From Janthinobacterium aquaticum (GTDB taxonomy: Bacteria > Pseudomonadota > Gammaproteobacteria > Burkholderiales > Burkholderiaceae_D), in assembly GCF_009208565.1 (NCBI RefSeq), contig NZ_WFLK01000001.1, forward strand, positions 248,001 to 312,000: DNA of 64,000 nucleotides. The letters are read 5' to 3'. The notes beneath the pieces were generated by a model. The model saw only the letters and a list, made by a program, of their open reading frames with translations. It searched no databases and was not told where the DNA came from. The translations under genes and the position numbers were made by a program. Numbering within the stretch: the first letter of the stretch is position 1; the number at the start of each line of letters is the position of its first letter. This document shows, piece by piece, positions 8,160 to 16,650 of the stretch.

Positions 8160-9615
8160 CTTCCGCCCTACAAGTCGTCGACGAATTGCTTACGCACTAG
8201 TTACTTCCGTCGTACTGACAAGCCTGGCAGTGTCATGCAACTCAACTCCCTACATTAACTATGAAAATATTGGAGCGATCATGAAGGCCATCGAGATACC
8301 TTTACTTTTAACTATTGCAATCTATGCTCTGCTAACTGCATGTGGAGTCAAGCCTGCAACGGAAACCAGCGTACTGCGCAGCAGCGCCAATGTTCCGATA
8401 TCGCCACCATTTTCAGCGCAGGTTGTCGGCCTGCAATGGCTCAATCCCCTGCAGCGGCGCGACTATCCGACGCAATGGCAGTTACTCTGGACCTTGGGCC
8501 TGGCAAAACCCAACAAAAATGATGATATGGTGAGAACCGATCCGCGCGCTTTTACGACACTACAGGCAGTGTCATACATTGCAGCCGGAAATGACGGTAA
8601 AGAGACATTCAAAGGTTACCACCATAAATATGTGGAAGTGTTGGTCGATCAAATGCACGACAATTACTTTGCCAACTCGCGCTACTTTTACAATGCGCAT
8701 TCGATCCGCGATAAAAAAACCCGACGCGAACTCGCTGGTATTCGCATCGAATACGCACTACCCGAAGCCAAGCTTGACGAGCAGGAGGCTGGCAACTTTA
8801 CCAGGGACTATATTGCCAGGGTTTTCAGTATCGGCAATCCGGGTTCCCCTACGCTGTGGACCAGCCCCACCCCGCCCGATGTGCACTTAACCATGGGCAG
8901 CAATAACGCCGGCTTTGTCTCGCTCGAAGCTGGACTGAAGTACCTGCAAGCGCATCCCGACAAGACCGTCTGGGTCATGGGCTGGGATGCGCCGAGCCGG
9001 CCAAAAGATACGCAGATCAATGAAAACATGGTGCTGCTGGTGCTGGCTGGGCCGCACTACAAGACAGAACGCGCTGCGCTGGCCTGGATAGGCTATCCGG
9101 CCAGCAGCAATGCGCAGCATTTCGAACCATCAAAGGACAAGCCGCCGCGCGCCGTGCAGGCCTGGCAGGCGGTGCTTGCCCAGGCGGCACACAACAGCGG
9201 CAGGACTGAGGAGGATATTGGCTTTGTGATCCACGACGCCAACCGCAGCCTGCCCGCTTCATCGGACAGGCTTGGGCAACTGGCGCATGCCCTGACACTA
9301 GAAGTACCAGGTTTCGATTTTCTGCCGCAAACCTTCAACACCCCGGCCCTGCTGGGCGAGATGGGTGCCGGCACGGCGCTGACCAATGTGGCGCTGGCCA
9401 TCGGCCATGCCAACCACATCGGCAAGCCGGTGCTGGTAGCTGGCACCAGCGACGCCAGCAAGCTGACCGCCGTGCTGGTGCTGCCGCCAGCCACCGTGCG
9501 CCCCATCGATCACGACAAGCCCTGGTTTCGCGCCCGCGGTGAAGCGTATGCGTATCTGCCCTGGTGGGGGCTGCGCCATGATGAAGACATCATCATGCAG
9601 GGCTTTTCGCGCTAA
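8152..9615 (+). CDS. tla3: Tla3-like type VI lipase adaptor (DUF2875 family)
   Basis: 487 residues from GTG 8152, which has GAGGA six bases upstream and overlaps the tle3 stop. A second plausible start is ATG 8281 (444 residues), with GGAG five bases upstream. Each start would produce a lipoprotein-like leader: RRRIAYALVTSVVLTSLAVSC from the first, and a segment ending LLTAC from the second. The body resembles the DUF2875 family, which includes the Pseudomonas Tla3 adaptor that loads Tle3 on VgrG. The first 500 bases are clearly less GC-rich than neighbouring genes, in keeping with transfer. Convergent with the peptidase gene, 8 bases apart. Confidence 0.72.
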   Translation: MHNFRPTSRRRIAYALVTSVVLTSLAVSCNSTPYINYENIGAIMKAIEIPLLLTIAIYALLTACGVKPATETSVLRSSANVPISPPFSAQVVGLQWLNPLQRRDYPTQWQLLWTLGLAKPNKNDDMVRTDPRAFTTLQAVSYIAAGNDGKETFKGYHHKYVEVLVDQMHDNYFANSRYFYNAHSIRDKKTRRELAGIRIEYALPEAKLDEQEAGNFTRDYIARVFSIGNPGSPTLWTSPTPPDVHLTMGSNNAGFVSLEAGLKYLQAHPDKTVWVMGWDAPSRPKDTQINENMVLLVLAGPHYKTERAALAWIGYPASSNAQHFEPSKDKPPRAVQAWQAVLAQAAHNSGRTEEDIGFVIHDANRSLPASSDRLGQLAHALTLEVPGFDFLPQTFNTPALLGEMGAGTALTNVALAIGHANHIGKPVLVAGTSDASKLTAVLVLPPATVRPIDHDKPWFRARGEAYAYLPWWGLRHDEDIIMQGFSR

Positions 9616-9623
9616 AGCCGGAC

Positions 9624-11078
9624 TTACTCCTGCTCTGGCGCGCGACCGATTTCGCCATCCAGGTTGGCCAGATACCAGGCCAGCGACGACATCACTGCCA
9701 CATTGCGCTTGAGGTGCTCGGGGTTGACCTTGTCGAGCGTGTCGGCTGGCGTGTGGTGGTAGTGGAAGTAGCTGTGCATGTCGACCAGCGGCTCGAAACT
9801 GGGCACGCCGCCTTTTTCCAGACGATGCAAGTCGCCCGAGCCGATTACGTCGCGGCGCGTAAATGCCTGCGCGCCGATCGGCAGCAGTGCTGCGCGCAGC
9901 GGTGCGAACAGTTTTTCCGCTTTCGGGCCGACGCCGGCCAGGATGCCGAAGGGGCGCCCGGCGCCGCCATCCATCTCGATGGCCGCATACTGCTTGGCCA
10001 GCGTATTCTTGTTGGCGTCAAAATAGGCCTGGCCGCCACGGCCGCCGTTTTCCTCGTTCATCCAGGCGATCACGCGGATGGTGCGGCGCGGACGGTAGTC
10101 GAGCTTTTTCAAGGTCTCGATCACGCCCATGGCCGCGACCACGCCGGCACCGTCGTCATGGGCGCCGGTGGCCAGGTCCCACGAGTCGAGGTGGCCGGAG
10201 ACGATCACCACTTCATCGGCCTTGTCGGTGCCGGGCCAGTCGGCAATCACGTTGTAGCTGTCGGCGTCGGGCAGCGTTTGCGGCGTCAGTGTCAGGTGCA
10301 TCTTGAGCGGGCCGCGTGCGGCCAGGCGGCCCATCAGCAAGGCGTCTTCCACCGTCACGGCGGCAGCCGGAATACGCTTGCCGTCCTGCAGGCCGGTCGC
10401 GCCCGCATGCACGATGCGGAAATCGGCGCCGCCGATCGAGCGCACCAGCGCAGCAGCGGCGCCCAGGTCGGCCGCTGCTTTCGGGCCGTTGAAGCGGAAG
10501 CGCGAGCCCTGGCCATAGGTGGTGCCGGCCAGGCCGCGCTCGGCCATTTCCTGGTCAAACGGCGTATCGATCAGCACGATGGCGCCCTTGACTTCAGCGG
10601 CGCGCGCATTGAGTTCTTCCAGGCTACTGACGATCACCACTGGCGCCGTCAGGCCGGCCGCTGGCGTTGCGCCCGAGCCGCCCAGCGCGGTCAGCACCAC
10701 GCGCTGCGCAATGCCGGCCGGACGGCCCGCATAGTCAACGATCTCGGCCGTTTCCACGCCGCGCACCCAGTGCGGCACCTTGACCGGCTGCAGCGTGACT
10801 TTGGCGCCCAGCTGGCGCATGGTGTCGGCCACCTGCTGCACGGCGGCGGCAGCGCCGACCGAACCGGACAGGCGCGGGCCGATCAGGTCGGTCATATCGG
10901 CCAGGCGTTCATAAGCCCAGTCGCTGCGCAAAGCGCTATCGCGCACCTGCGCCAGCGCTTCGGGCGAATTGCCGGGCGCAGCAGCGCAGGCACCACCGGC
11001 AGCAACGCCCAGCAGCATCGAGGTAACAGCGAGGGAAACAGCACGGCGCAGCGGCGTGCGGGAACGAGAAAAATGCAT
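9624..11078 (-). CDS. Secreted M28-family zinc aminopeptidase
   Basis: 484 residues from ATG 11078; the open frame upstream of it is not signal-like. A Sec signal peptide (SRSRTPLRRAVSLAVTSMLL, then an Ala-rich cleavage region) starts the protein. A PA-like insert is followed by the di-zinc peptidase core: SGHLDSWDLATGAHDDGAG supplies His and Asp ligands, WMNEENGGRGG the catalytic Glu pair, MDGG the next acidic ligand and HYHHTPADTLD the last His. Likely a periplasmic or exported aminopeptidase/carboxypeptidase Q-like enzyme. Substrate unknown. Confidence 0.88.
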   Translation of the reverse strand: MHFSRSRTPLRRAVSLAVTSMLLGVAAGGACAAAPGNSPEALAQVRDSALRSDWAYERLADMTDLIGPRLSGSVGAAAAVQQVADTMRQLGAKVTLQPVKVPHWVRGVETAEIVDYAGRPAGIAQRVVLTALGGSGATPAAGLTAPVVIVSSLEELNARAAEVKGAIVLIDTPFDQEMAERGLAGTTYGQGSRFRFNGPKAAADLGAAAALVRSIGGADFRIVHAGATGLQDGKRIPAAAVTVEDALLMGRLAARGPLKMHLTLTPQTLPDADSYNVIADWPGTDKADEVVIVSGHLDSWDLATGAHDDGAGVVAAMGVIETLKKLDYRPRRTIRVIAWMNEENGGRGGQAYFDANKNTLAKQYAAIEMDGGAGRPFGILAGVGPKAEKLFAPLRAALLPIGAQAFTRRDVIGSGDLHRLEKGGVPSFEPLVDMHSYFHYHHTPADTLDKVNPEHLKRNVAVMSSLAWYLANLDGEIGRAPEQE

Positions 11079-11227
11079 GACTATCCTGTACGGGAGTGTA
11101 AGGCGCAGGGCGCAATCTGAAACGATAACGTATTTATTGTGTGTTTGCATCAATATTGCCACTGCCACGCGACGCCGCGATGGCATCTCGGGTAACATCA
11201 GGGTTCGAACCGCCACTGGACTACGCC

Positions 11228-11770
11228 ATGCTCAAGGGAACCCTGTGCACCGTGCGGCACTTGCAGGCCGCCGATCTGAACGCTTATATTGCACTGGTCA
11301 ACGACCTGCCCTCGCGCGGGTCGTTTTTCTCCTTGCAGTTCAAGTCGCCCGAAGCGATGCGGCGCGATTTCCTGCAGACCGGCTTCGTGACCGAGGACAG
11401 CGAATTGTTCGTGATCGAAGACCTGCACCAGAATATCGTCGGCACCATTACCCACTTCAAGACGCGCACGCCAACCAGTCGCGAGATCGGCTACCGCCTG
11501 TTCGACCCGCAGCGTTTCGGGCGCGGCTATATGTCCGAGGCGACACGCCTGCTGGTCGACTATCTGTTTGGCGCCTATCCGTATCACCGGCTCGAACTGC
11601 TGATGGATCCGCTCAATACCGGCTCCGAGCGTATCGCGCAAAAGAACGGCTTTACGCATGAAGGCGTGCTGCGCCAGGCGTTTTTTATCAACGGCGTAAT
11701 GCGCGATGTAAAAATTTACGGCCTGCTGCGCCCCGAGTGGCAGGCGCGCCTGGACGCCTCACAGCGCTGA
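11228..11770 (+). CDS. GNAT-family N-acetyltransferase (RimJ/RimL-like)
   Basis: 180 residues from ATG 11228; the open frame continues upstream to 11141 but that part overlaps the divergent promoter region. The order is typical of RimL-type acetyltransferases: N-terminal TVRHLQAADLNAYIAL, a central strand with IGYRLFDPQRFGRGYMSEA (acetyl-CoA pyrophosphate loop, here Q-R-F-G-R-G-Y), then LNTGSERIAQKNGFTHEGVLRQAF. Cytoplasmic. The acceptor substrate cannot be told from sequence. No strong ribosome site is visible. Confidence 0.82.
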   Translation: MLKGTLCTVRHLQAADLNAYIALVNDLPSRGSFFSLQFKSPEAMRRDFLQTGFVTEDSELFVIEDLHQNIVGTITHFKTRTPTSREIGYRLFDPQRFGRGYMSEATRLLVDYLFGAYPYHRLELLMDPLNTGSERIAQKNGFTHEGVLRQAFFINGVMRDVKIYGLLRPEWQARLDASQR

Positions 11771-11813
11771 ATTTGCGCTGAACTGGCGCCGACTTGTTAC
11801 GGTCCGTTTGGTT

Positions 11814-11867
11814 TGTAATAAGTTGTATTAAACATGGATGGACTGTAATGCGGCCGCTATAGTTCAC
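11814..11867 (+). promoter_or_regulatory. Bipartite promoter of the glycine-zipper gene
   Basis: TGTAATAAGTT at 11814-11824 and GCTATAGTTCAC at 11856-11867, start-to-start distance 42. The same two blocks at exactly the same distance precede the gene at 23365. TATAGT is the likely -10; no conserved -35 is seen, so the upstream block may bind an activator. Confidence 0.6.
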
Positions 11868-11911
11868 TGCATGCGGATCATGGTGATCACGCCGGAATGG
11901 AAGGAAATGCC

Positions 11912-12370
11912 ATGTTGAACAAAAAACTCCTCGGTGCGGTAATGGTAGCGGCAGTTGCGGTGTCTTCGGCCGCGTCGGCTGCCGGCGACCGCGATTTCAA
12001 TACTGTTGCTGGCGCCGTTGTCGGAGCGGCCATCGGCAACAACACTGGCGGCACCAACGGCGCGATTGTCGGCGGCGTGATCGGTGCTGCGGTAGGTAAT
12101 AGCCTGCGCACCAATGATCGCGGCTATGACCGCGGCTATCGCGGCGGCTACTATCAGAGCGCGCCGCCCGTGTATTACCAGCCAGCGCCACGCCCGGTGT
12201 ATTACCAGCCAGCGCCGCGCCCTGTGTACTACGCACCGCCACCGCGCTACTACGGTCCGCCACCGGTGGTCTACGTTGAACCAAGCCGCGGCTACTACCG
12301 CGACCACGGCCGCTGGGACCGCCGCGACTACCGCGATGATCGTGGCCACGGCTGGGGACACCGCCGTTAA
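11912..12370 (+). CDS. Glycine-zipper envelope protein with Pro/Tyr-rich repeats
   Basis: 152 residues. The start is fixed by AAGGA seven bases upstream of ATG 11912. Signal peptide MLNKKLLGAVMVAAVAVSSA with an ASA cleavage site, then a 2TM glycine zipper (AGAVVGAAIGNNTGG, then IVGGVIGAAVGNSL), then three PVYYQPAPR-type repeats and an Arg/Asp/His/Tyr-rich tail. Such proteins sit in or near the outer membrane and are often envelope-stress genes; the precise role is unknown. Followed by a strong terminator. Confidence 0.85.
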   Translation: MLNKKLLGAVMVAAVAVSSAASAAGDRDFNTVAGAVVGAAIGNNTGGTNGAIVGGVIGAAVGNSLRTNDRGYDRGYRGGYYQSAPPVYYQPAPRPVYYQPAPRPVYYAPPPRYYGPPPVVYVEPSRGYYRDHGRWDRRDYRDDRGHGWGHRR

Positions 12371-12392
12371 GCGATACTGAACGCTCCCCGAA

Positions 12393-12426
12393 AACCTGCG
12401 CCGGCTTGCCGGTGCAGGTTTTTTTT
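12393..12426 (+). terminator. Rho-independent terminator
   Basis: AACCTGCGCCGGC-TT-GCCGGTGCAGGTT forms a 13-bp stem with one G-U pair, followed by a run of eight T. It ends the glycine-zipper gene. Confidence 0.88.
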
Positions 12427-12524
12427 CGCCAGCGATCGATGCCGCCAAGTTGCTGGCGCTGGCACAGCGCTTCGGCTAAGCTGTCGGTATCGTCCACAGC
12501 GCGCCACCAAGAGCGCCCTACCCC

Positions 12525-13448
12525 ATGCATTTCATTTCAGAGGCGCTTGATTTCGGCCCACGGCTCGACCTTGCCGCCGCAACCAGCGTCGGTGCGGGCG
12601 CCTTGAAACGCAGCGAAAACCAGGACAATTTCCTGCTGATCGACGCCAGCGGCCAGGCAGCATTCCTGGCCAACCAGCTGCCGGAACGCTTGCACGTGCC
12701 CGACTGGCCTGCGGGACATATCCGCGCCGCCGTACTCGACGGCATGGGCGGCCATGGCAATGGGCGCGAAGCGGCAGAAGCGGGGGTGCAAGGCCTGCTG
12801 GCCATGCCGGCCTGCACCAGCCATGCCACGCTGGCAGCAAAGCTGGACCAATTGCATGCGCAGCTGCAGCAGCAGTTCAATCAGGCGCCGGCGGCGCGCC
12901 CGCCCGGCACCACCCTGACCCTGCTGGAAATGCCGCCCGATGGCGATCCCCTGCTCTACCACGTCGGCGATTCGCGCCTGTATGAAATAAGCGAAAACAG
13001 CGTGACCTGCCTGACCGTCGACCATGTGCCGGCCACCGTGCATGCCATGGCCGGCCTGATCGATGAAAGCGGCTGGCGTGCGCGTGTGCATGGCCAGCAC
13101 CATCCGCAGATTGCACAGGCCTTTATTCTTGGCAATGTCATCAACGACAGGCTGGAACTGCAGTTGCCGCTGGTGGCGCTCGATGCCGGCAATCTGCCGC
13201 CCTTTCTGGTGCACCTGGGCGACCGCAGGGCGTTGCCGTTGCGACCTGATGCGGTTTATGTGCTGGCCAGCGATGGCTTCTGGTCCTGCGCCAGGCCCGA
13301 CGAGGCCATCGCGCGCTGGCCGGCGCTATGCCGCGGCAAGACGGCGGCGCAGGCCAGCGAGGCGATTCTGTGCGACTTCATGCATCAGCCGCCAGCTGGC
13401 CTGCACAGCGACAATCTGACAGCGCTGGTACTGCGCCTCAAGGCTTGA
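12525..13448 (+). CDS. PP2C-family Ser/Thr protein phosphatase
   Basis: 307 residues, single PP2C domain. Metal and phosphate motifs in order: RSENQDN at 29-35, DGMGGHGNG at 72-80, PGTT at 127-130, VGDSRLY at 147-153, ASDGFW at 247-252 and SDN near the end, so all the metal-binding Asp positions appear intact. No signal or membrane segment; presumably it removes phosphate from targets of a bacterial Ser/Thr kinase, of which one lies at 18027-20348. Ends 11 bases inside the convergent DUF2177 gene. ATG 12525 is not preceded by a good ribosome site. Confidence 0.87.
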   Translation: MHFISEALDFGPRLDLAAATSVGAGALKRSENQDNFLLIDASGQAAFLANQLPERLHVPDWPAGHIRAAVLDGMGGHGNGREAAEAGVQGLLAMPACTSHATLAAKLDQLHAQLQQQFNQAPAARPPGTTLTLLEMPPDGDPLLYHVGDSRLYEISENSVTCLTVDHVPATVHAMAGLIDESGWRARVHGQHHPQIAQAFILGNVINDRLELQLPLVALDAGNLPPFLVHLGDRRALPLRPDAVYVLASDGFWSCARPDEAIARWPALCRGKTAAQASEAILCDFMHQPPAGLHSDNLTALVLRLKA

Positions 13449-13857
13449 GCCGGCGCGCCGCCAGATAGCCGGCGCTTCCCGCCAGCGCGCACAAAAACGT
13501 GCCCCAGGCCAGGTCGATCAGGGTCAGCGCCAGTGGCCAGTCGCGCAAGGTGGCGTAATTGGTCAGATCGTAAGTGCCATAAGCCATCAGGCCCAGCAAG
13601 GCGGACAGACGCGCCGTGGTGGCAAGACTGCTGCTGCGCAAGCCGGGCAGCACGCCAAACACCAGTAAACCGATGCCGATCAGCAGGTAAAACGCGGCGG
13701 CGGGTGCCAGACGCGGCTGCGCCAGCATCAATGGCCCCAGCCATTCGGCGTAAGTTGGTCCCATCAGCACGCCCAACCACAGGGCGTCGGCAGCAAGAAA
13801 CACCAGCAAGCTTGCAATATAGGCGGCAGCGAGTGGCTGCCAGCGGCGGTTTGTCAT
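13438..13857 (-). CDS. DUF2177-family membrane protein
   Basis: 139 residues with four predicted membrane helices and the family segments FLAADALWLGVL and YGTYDLTNYATLRDWP. Members are inner-membrane proteins of unknown function. The 3' end overlaps the convergent phosphatase gene by 11 bases. Confidence 0.82.
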   Translation of the reverse strand: MTNRRWQPLAAAYIASLLVFLAADALWLGVLMGPTYAEWLGPLMLAQPRLAPAAAFYLLIGIGLLVFGVLPGLRSSSLATTARLSALLGLMAYGTYDLTNYATLRDWPLALTLIDLAWGTFLCALAGSAGYLAARRLKP

Positions 13858-14157
13858 AACGGGCTTTCAGGCGAGGTTCGGAATTCCAGCGTAAGCAACT
13901 GGCGGCGTTTGCTCTGTACTACCGGATACATATAGCACGCATTAAAGCATGATTTATCTGACATGCCTGAAAAGCCACGAAATATGATTTAATGCAATAG
14001 TTTCCAAGAAGAATTTCAAATCGGGCTTTATCGTCGCATATATGCCGCAAAAAGCGGCATTTGACAGGAAGTGCCGATTCCCAATCGAAGCAAAAGCGCG
14101 TAAGCTTGCTGCTACGACAGAGGGCGCCAAGCCCCAGATGGTTCGAGTCAGAATGAC
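13858..14157. other. Intergenic region, no gene seen
   Basis: AT-richer spacer between the divergent DUF2177 and FHA-protein genes. It contains several short stop-rich frames and must hold both promoters, but no convincing -35/-10 pair, hairpin or operator stands out. Confidence 0.5.
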
Positions 14158-15747
14158 ATGAAAAAATGCAGCAACCCGCAGCACCCGCACTGTACGTTCT
14201 GGGTCTTGCCTGGGGAAAGCGCCTGCGCGGGCAACCACCCGCAAACCAGCGCCGAACCAAGCAGCTATGACCTGCTGAACGCAATGCGCAGCGCCCGTTC
14301 CGAGCAATCGGCAACGGCGGGTACGCGCGCGCCTGCGCCTGCTGTTGCCGTTACCCAAAACACCTATAGCAAGGCCCCGCCCGAGCGCGTGCAAGCAACA
14401 CCGGCACCGGCAGCGGCGCCATCGGCTGCGCCCATGCGCCCGTTCTCGCAGGCAGTGCAGGCGCACCTGCATATCAGCGGCTTCGACCCGCGCGCCGCCG
14501 GCGGCCGGCAGACGCTGAAAATGGAGCTGCGCGGCATGACTGCGCAAGCGGCGCCTCAGCTGACGCTGCGCCTGCGCTCCGAACTGATCCCGCGCGGCGC
14601 CGTGCAGCACGACGTGGCGCGCACCACGCGCGGCGACTGGCGCCCGGTATTTGTCGACTTCTCGTCCCGCAACAAGGAGCACGGCCAGTACCAGATCGAC
14701 GTCGAACTGCAAAGCCACCGCGACGGCGCCATCGTGCAGAAATGGGTGTGCACATTCGTGATCCTGGTGCCGCGCCGCGACGCCACGCTGACGGAAATCC
14801 ACCAGATCTTCCTCAGCACCCACAAAAACGTGCGCGTCATGGCCGACGATGCGTCAATTGCCCGCGTAACGGGCGGCGACGGCTGCAATCTCGATATCAC
14901 GGCGCGCAACGCCGGCATCGCCCACGTCGACCTGTCGGCCCCACAAGGCAAGGTCGATATGGGTTTTACCACCATCGCCTGGGACGAAGAACTGATCGAG
15001 GTCGACATCCCGCGCAGCAGCGACCAGCATCCGCATCGCAGCCAGGCCGCCTGCATCGTCAACGCCGCACCGGAAAGCGGCGCACAGCGCCAGCTGCGCC
15101 TGTTTGCGCTTGACGAATGCGTGCTCGGCCGCTTTGAACTGGTGGACCCGGAAAGCGATGTACTGCTCAGCCATTTCAGCGCCGACGGCCAGGACAACAA
15201 CGGCCTGACCCGGCGCCTGTCGGGCAGACATGCGATTATCCGCCGTGGCCAGTCCGGCTTCGAGATCGAAGACGTGTCGCGCTACGGCCTGCTGCTCGAC
15301 GGCGCCTGGCCCGGCAAGCACAAGCCCGTGCCGCTGCGCCCGGGCATGCGGATTGAACTGTCGGCCAGCATCCGCAATATCGTGGTACTGGGCGTGACTG
15401 CCATTTTGCCGCACGGCGTGATCCTGCACCGCCTCGACCAGGGTGCGCAGGCTGAATGCTTTTTTCTGCTGCAACCGGAAACGCGCCCCACTCTGCCTCA
15501 CGATGCCGGCCACGCTGCACCCCAGGCAGCCGCCCTGCCACTGCTGTTCCACCGCCACGGCGGCTTCTGGCATCTGGACCCGACCAGCGACCGCGAAACC
15601 GCACTGGCGCCCACCACTGCGCTGGCCAGCCTGGCCGGCCTGGGTCGCCACCACCGCCTGGCCAGCGAGCCTTATCCCGAATGCTGGATTATCCGCACCG
15701 ACGGCGCCGGGCTACGCGATGACGTTGGCGCTGCGCTGACGGTTTAG
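14158..15747 (+). CDS. FHA-domain protein with N-terminal Cys/His cluster
   Basis: 529 residues. The N-terminus carries C4, H9, H11, C12, C23 and H27, a possible zinc-binding knuckle. A Pro/Ala-rich linker (about 70-105) precedes a region of beta-strand character (about 105-310) of unknown fold. An FHA domain at about 315-425 has the phosphothreonine-binding LSGRHAIIRRG and the following SRYGLLLDG strand. The C-terminal 100 residues are unassigned. FHA domains read phospho-Thr; a kinase and a PP2C lie within 5 kb, so it is probably a scaffold or effector of that signalling. It does not look like the usual type VI Fha1/TagH apart from the FHA fold. Confidence 0.8.
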   Translation: MKKCSNPQHPHCTFWVLPGESACAGNHPQTSAEPSSYDLLNAMRSARSEQSATAGTRAPAPAVAVTQNTYSKAPPERVQATPAPAAAPSAAPMRPFSQAVQAHLHISGFDPRAAGGRQTLKMELRGMTAQAAPQLTLRLRSELIPRGAVQHDVARTTRGDWRPVFVDFSSRNKEHGQYQIDVELQSHRDGAIVQKWVCTFVILVPRRDATLTEIHQIFLSTHKNVRVMADDASIARVTGGDGCNLDITARNAGIAHVDLSAPQGKVDMGFTTIAWDEELIEVDIPRSSDQHPHRSQAACIVNAAPESGAQRQLRLFALDECVLGRFELVDPESDVLLSHFSADGQDNNGLTRRLSGRHAIIRRGQSGFEIEDVSRYGLLLDGAWPGKHKPVPLRPGMRIELSASIRNIVVLGVTAILPHGVILHRLDQGAQAECFFLLQPETRPTLPHDAGHAAPQAAALPLLFHRHGGFWHLDPTSDRETALAPTTALASLAGLGRHHRLASEPYPECWIIRTDGAGLRDDVGAALTV

Positions 15748-15780
15748 GCCATTGTTCTGTAGCTAGCCAGTGAACATCAC

Positions 15781-15880
15781 GTAGGTCGGATCAGGCCCCA
15801 AAGGGGCCGTAATCCGACAACATTGTTGGCACGGCCGTTGGTGTTGTCGGATTACGCGCTTGCGCGCCAATCCGACCTAC
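15781..15880. repeat. GTAGGTCGG palindromic intergenic element, copy A
   Basis: About 100 bases bounded by GTAGGTCGGAT and its inverse ATCCGACCTAC. Two internal hairpins (GGCCCC/GGGGCC and GCGC/GCGC) flank a TCCGACAACA...TGTTGTCGGA inversion, so the whole can fold as a cruciform. Similar elements lie at 27961 and 47346. Confidence 0.85.
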
Positions 15881-16047
15881 CAGCTCACCCCAGCGCCTGC
15901 TTTGGGGTTAAAAATCACCCCGCATTTAACAAATAATTTACACATCTTGTGCAAATAGCCTCGTCTATTACCCTTGTGTACTGTATATTCATCCAGCAAC
16001 CAACTCTATGATTTTACAAAGCGCCACGAAAGCGTTTTACATTTTCC

Positions 16048-16647
16048 ATGGCTTCCAACAAAGCGCATCATGCGACCGGCTGGGCTGCCGGCGTGATCGC
16101 CGCAGCGCTGGTGGCGCACGCCGATGCAGGCGGGCCGTATCACCTGCTGTCGATTGCCGCGTTTTTAATGGGTGCGCTCGGCGGCACGGCGCCGGACTGG
16201 ATGGAAGTGGCGTGGTGGGCGCGCACGCACAAGCTGTGGATCACGCACCGCACCTGGACCCACTGGGGCCTGGCGTGGATCGCCCTGCTGGTCTATACCT
16301 ACCTGCAACTGCCGCACCACCTGTGGGCGCCGCCGCTGTTCGGTTTTGCCGCCGGCGGCATCATGCACCTGCTGGCCGACTGGCCCAATCCGCTGGGCGT
16401 GCCGTGGATTATCCGCCGCCACTCGCTGCGCTGGTGGAAAAGCGGCCGGCATGATCTGATCGTGATCGCCGCCGCCTGGCTGGCGGCGGTAGTGGTGGCC
16501 GACCATGTGTTTTTTAATGGCGTGCATTGGCAGCGCTGCAGCGCGCTGCTGGTGGAACTGGCGCAGCAGACGGCCAGCGCAATCAGGCAAGCCTGGGAAA
16601 GCCTGCTACGCTGGCAGCATATGTGGCGCTACGGCAGCGCGCCTTGA
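16048..16647 (+). CDS. Membrane-bound metal-dependent hydrolase (YdjM/DUF457-like)
   Basis: 199 residues, several membrane helices. The family pattern is present: N-terminal SNKAHHATGW with His pair, GGTAPDWMEV, WITHRTWTHW (His-rich THRTxTH motif) and GFAAGGIMHLLADWPNPLGVPW. Members are inner-membrane proteins annotated as hydrolases with conserved metal-binding His/Asp; activity is untested. Ends 3 bases before the convergent pirin gene stop. No ribosome site is evident. Confidence 0.83.
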   Translation: MASNKAHHATGWAAGVIAAALVAHADAGGPYHLLSIAAFLMGALGGTAPDWMEVAWWARTHKLWITHRTWTHWGLAWIALLVYTYLQLPHHLWAPPLFGFAAGGIMHLLADWPNPLGVPWIIRRHSLRWWKSGRHDLIVIAAAWLAAVVVADHVFFNGVHWQRCSALLVELAQQTASAIRQAWESLLRWQHMWRYGSAP

Positions 16648-16650
16648 GTG

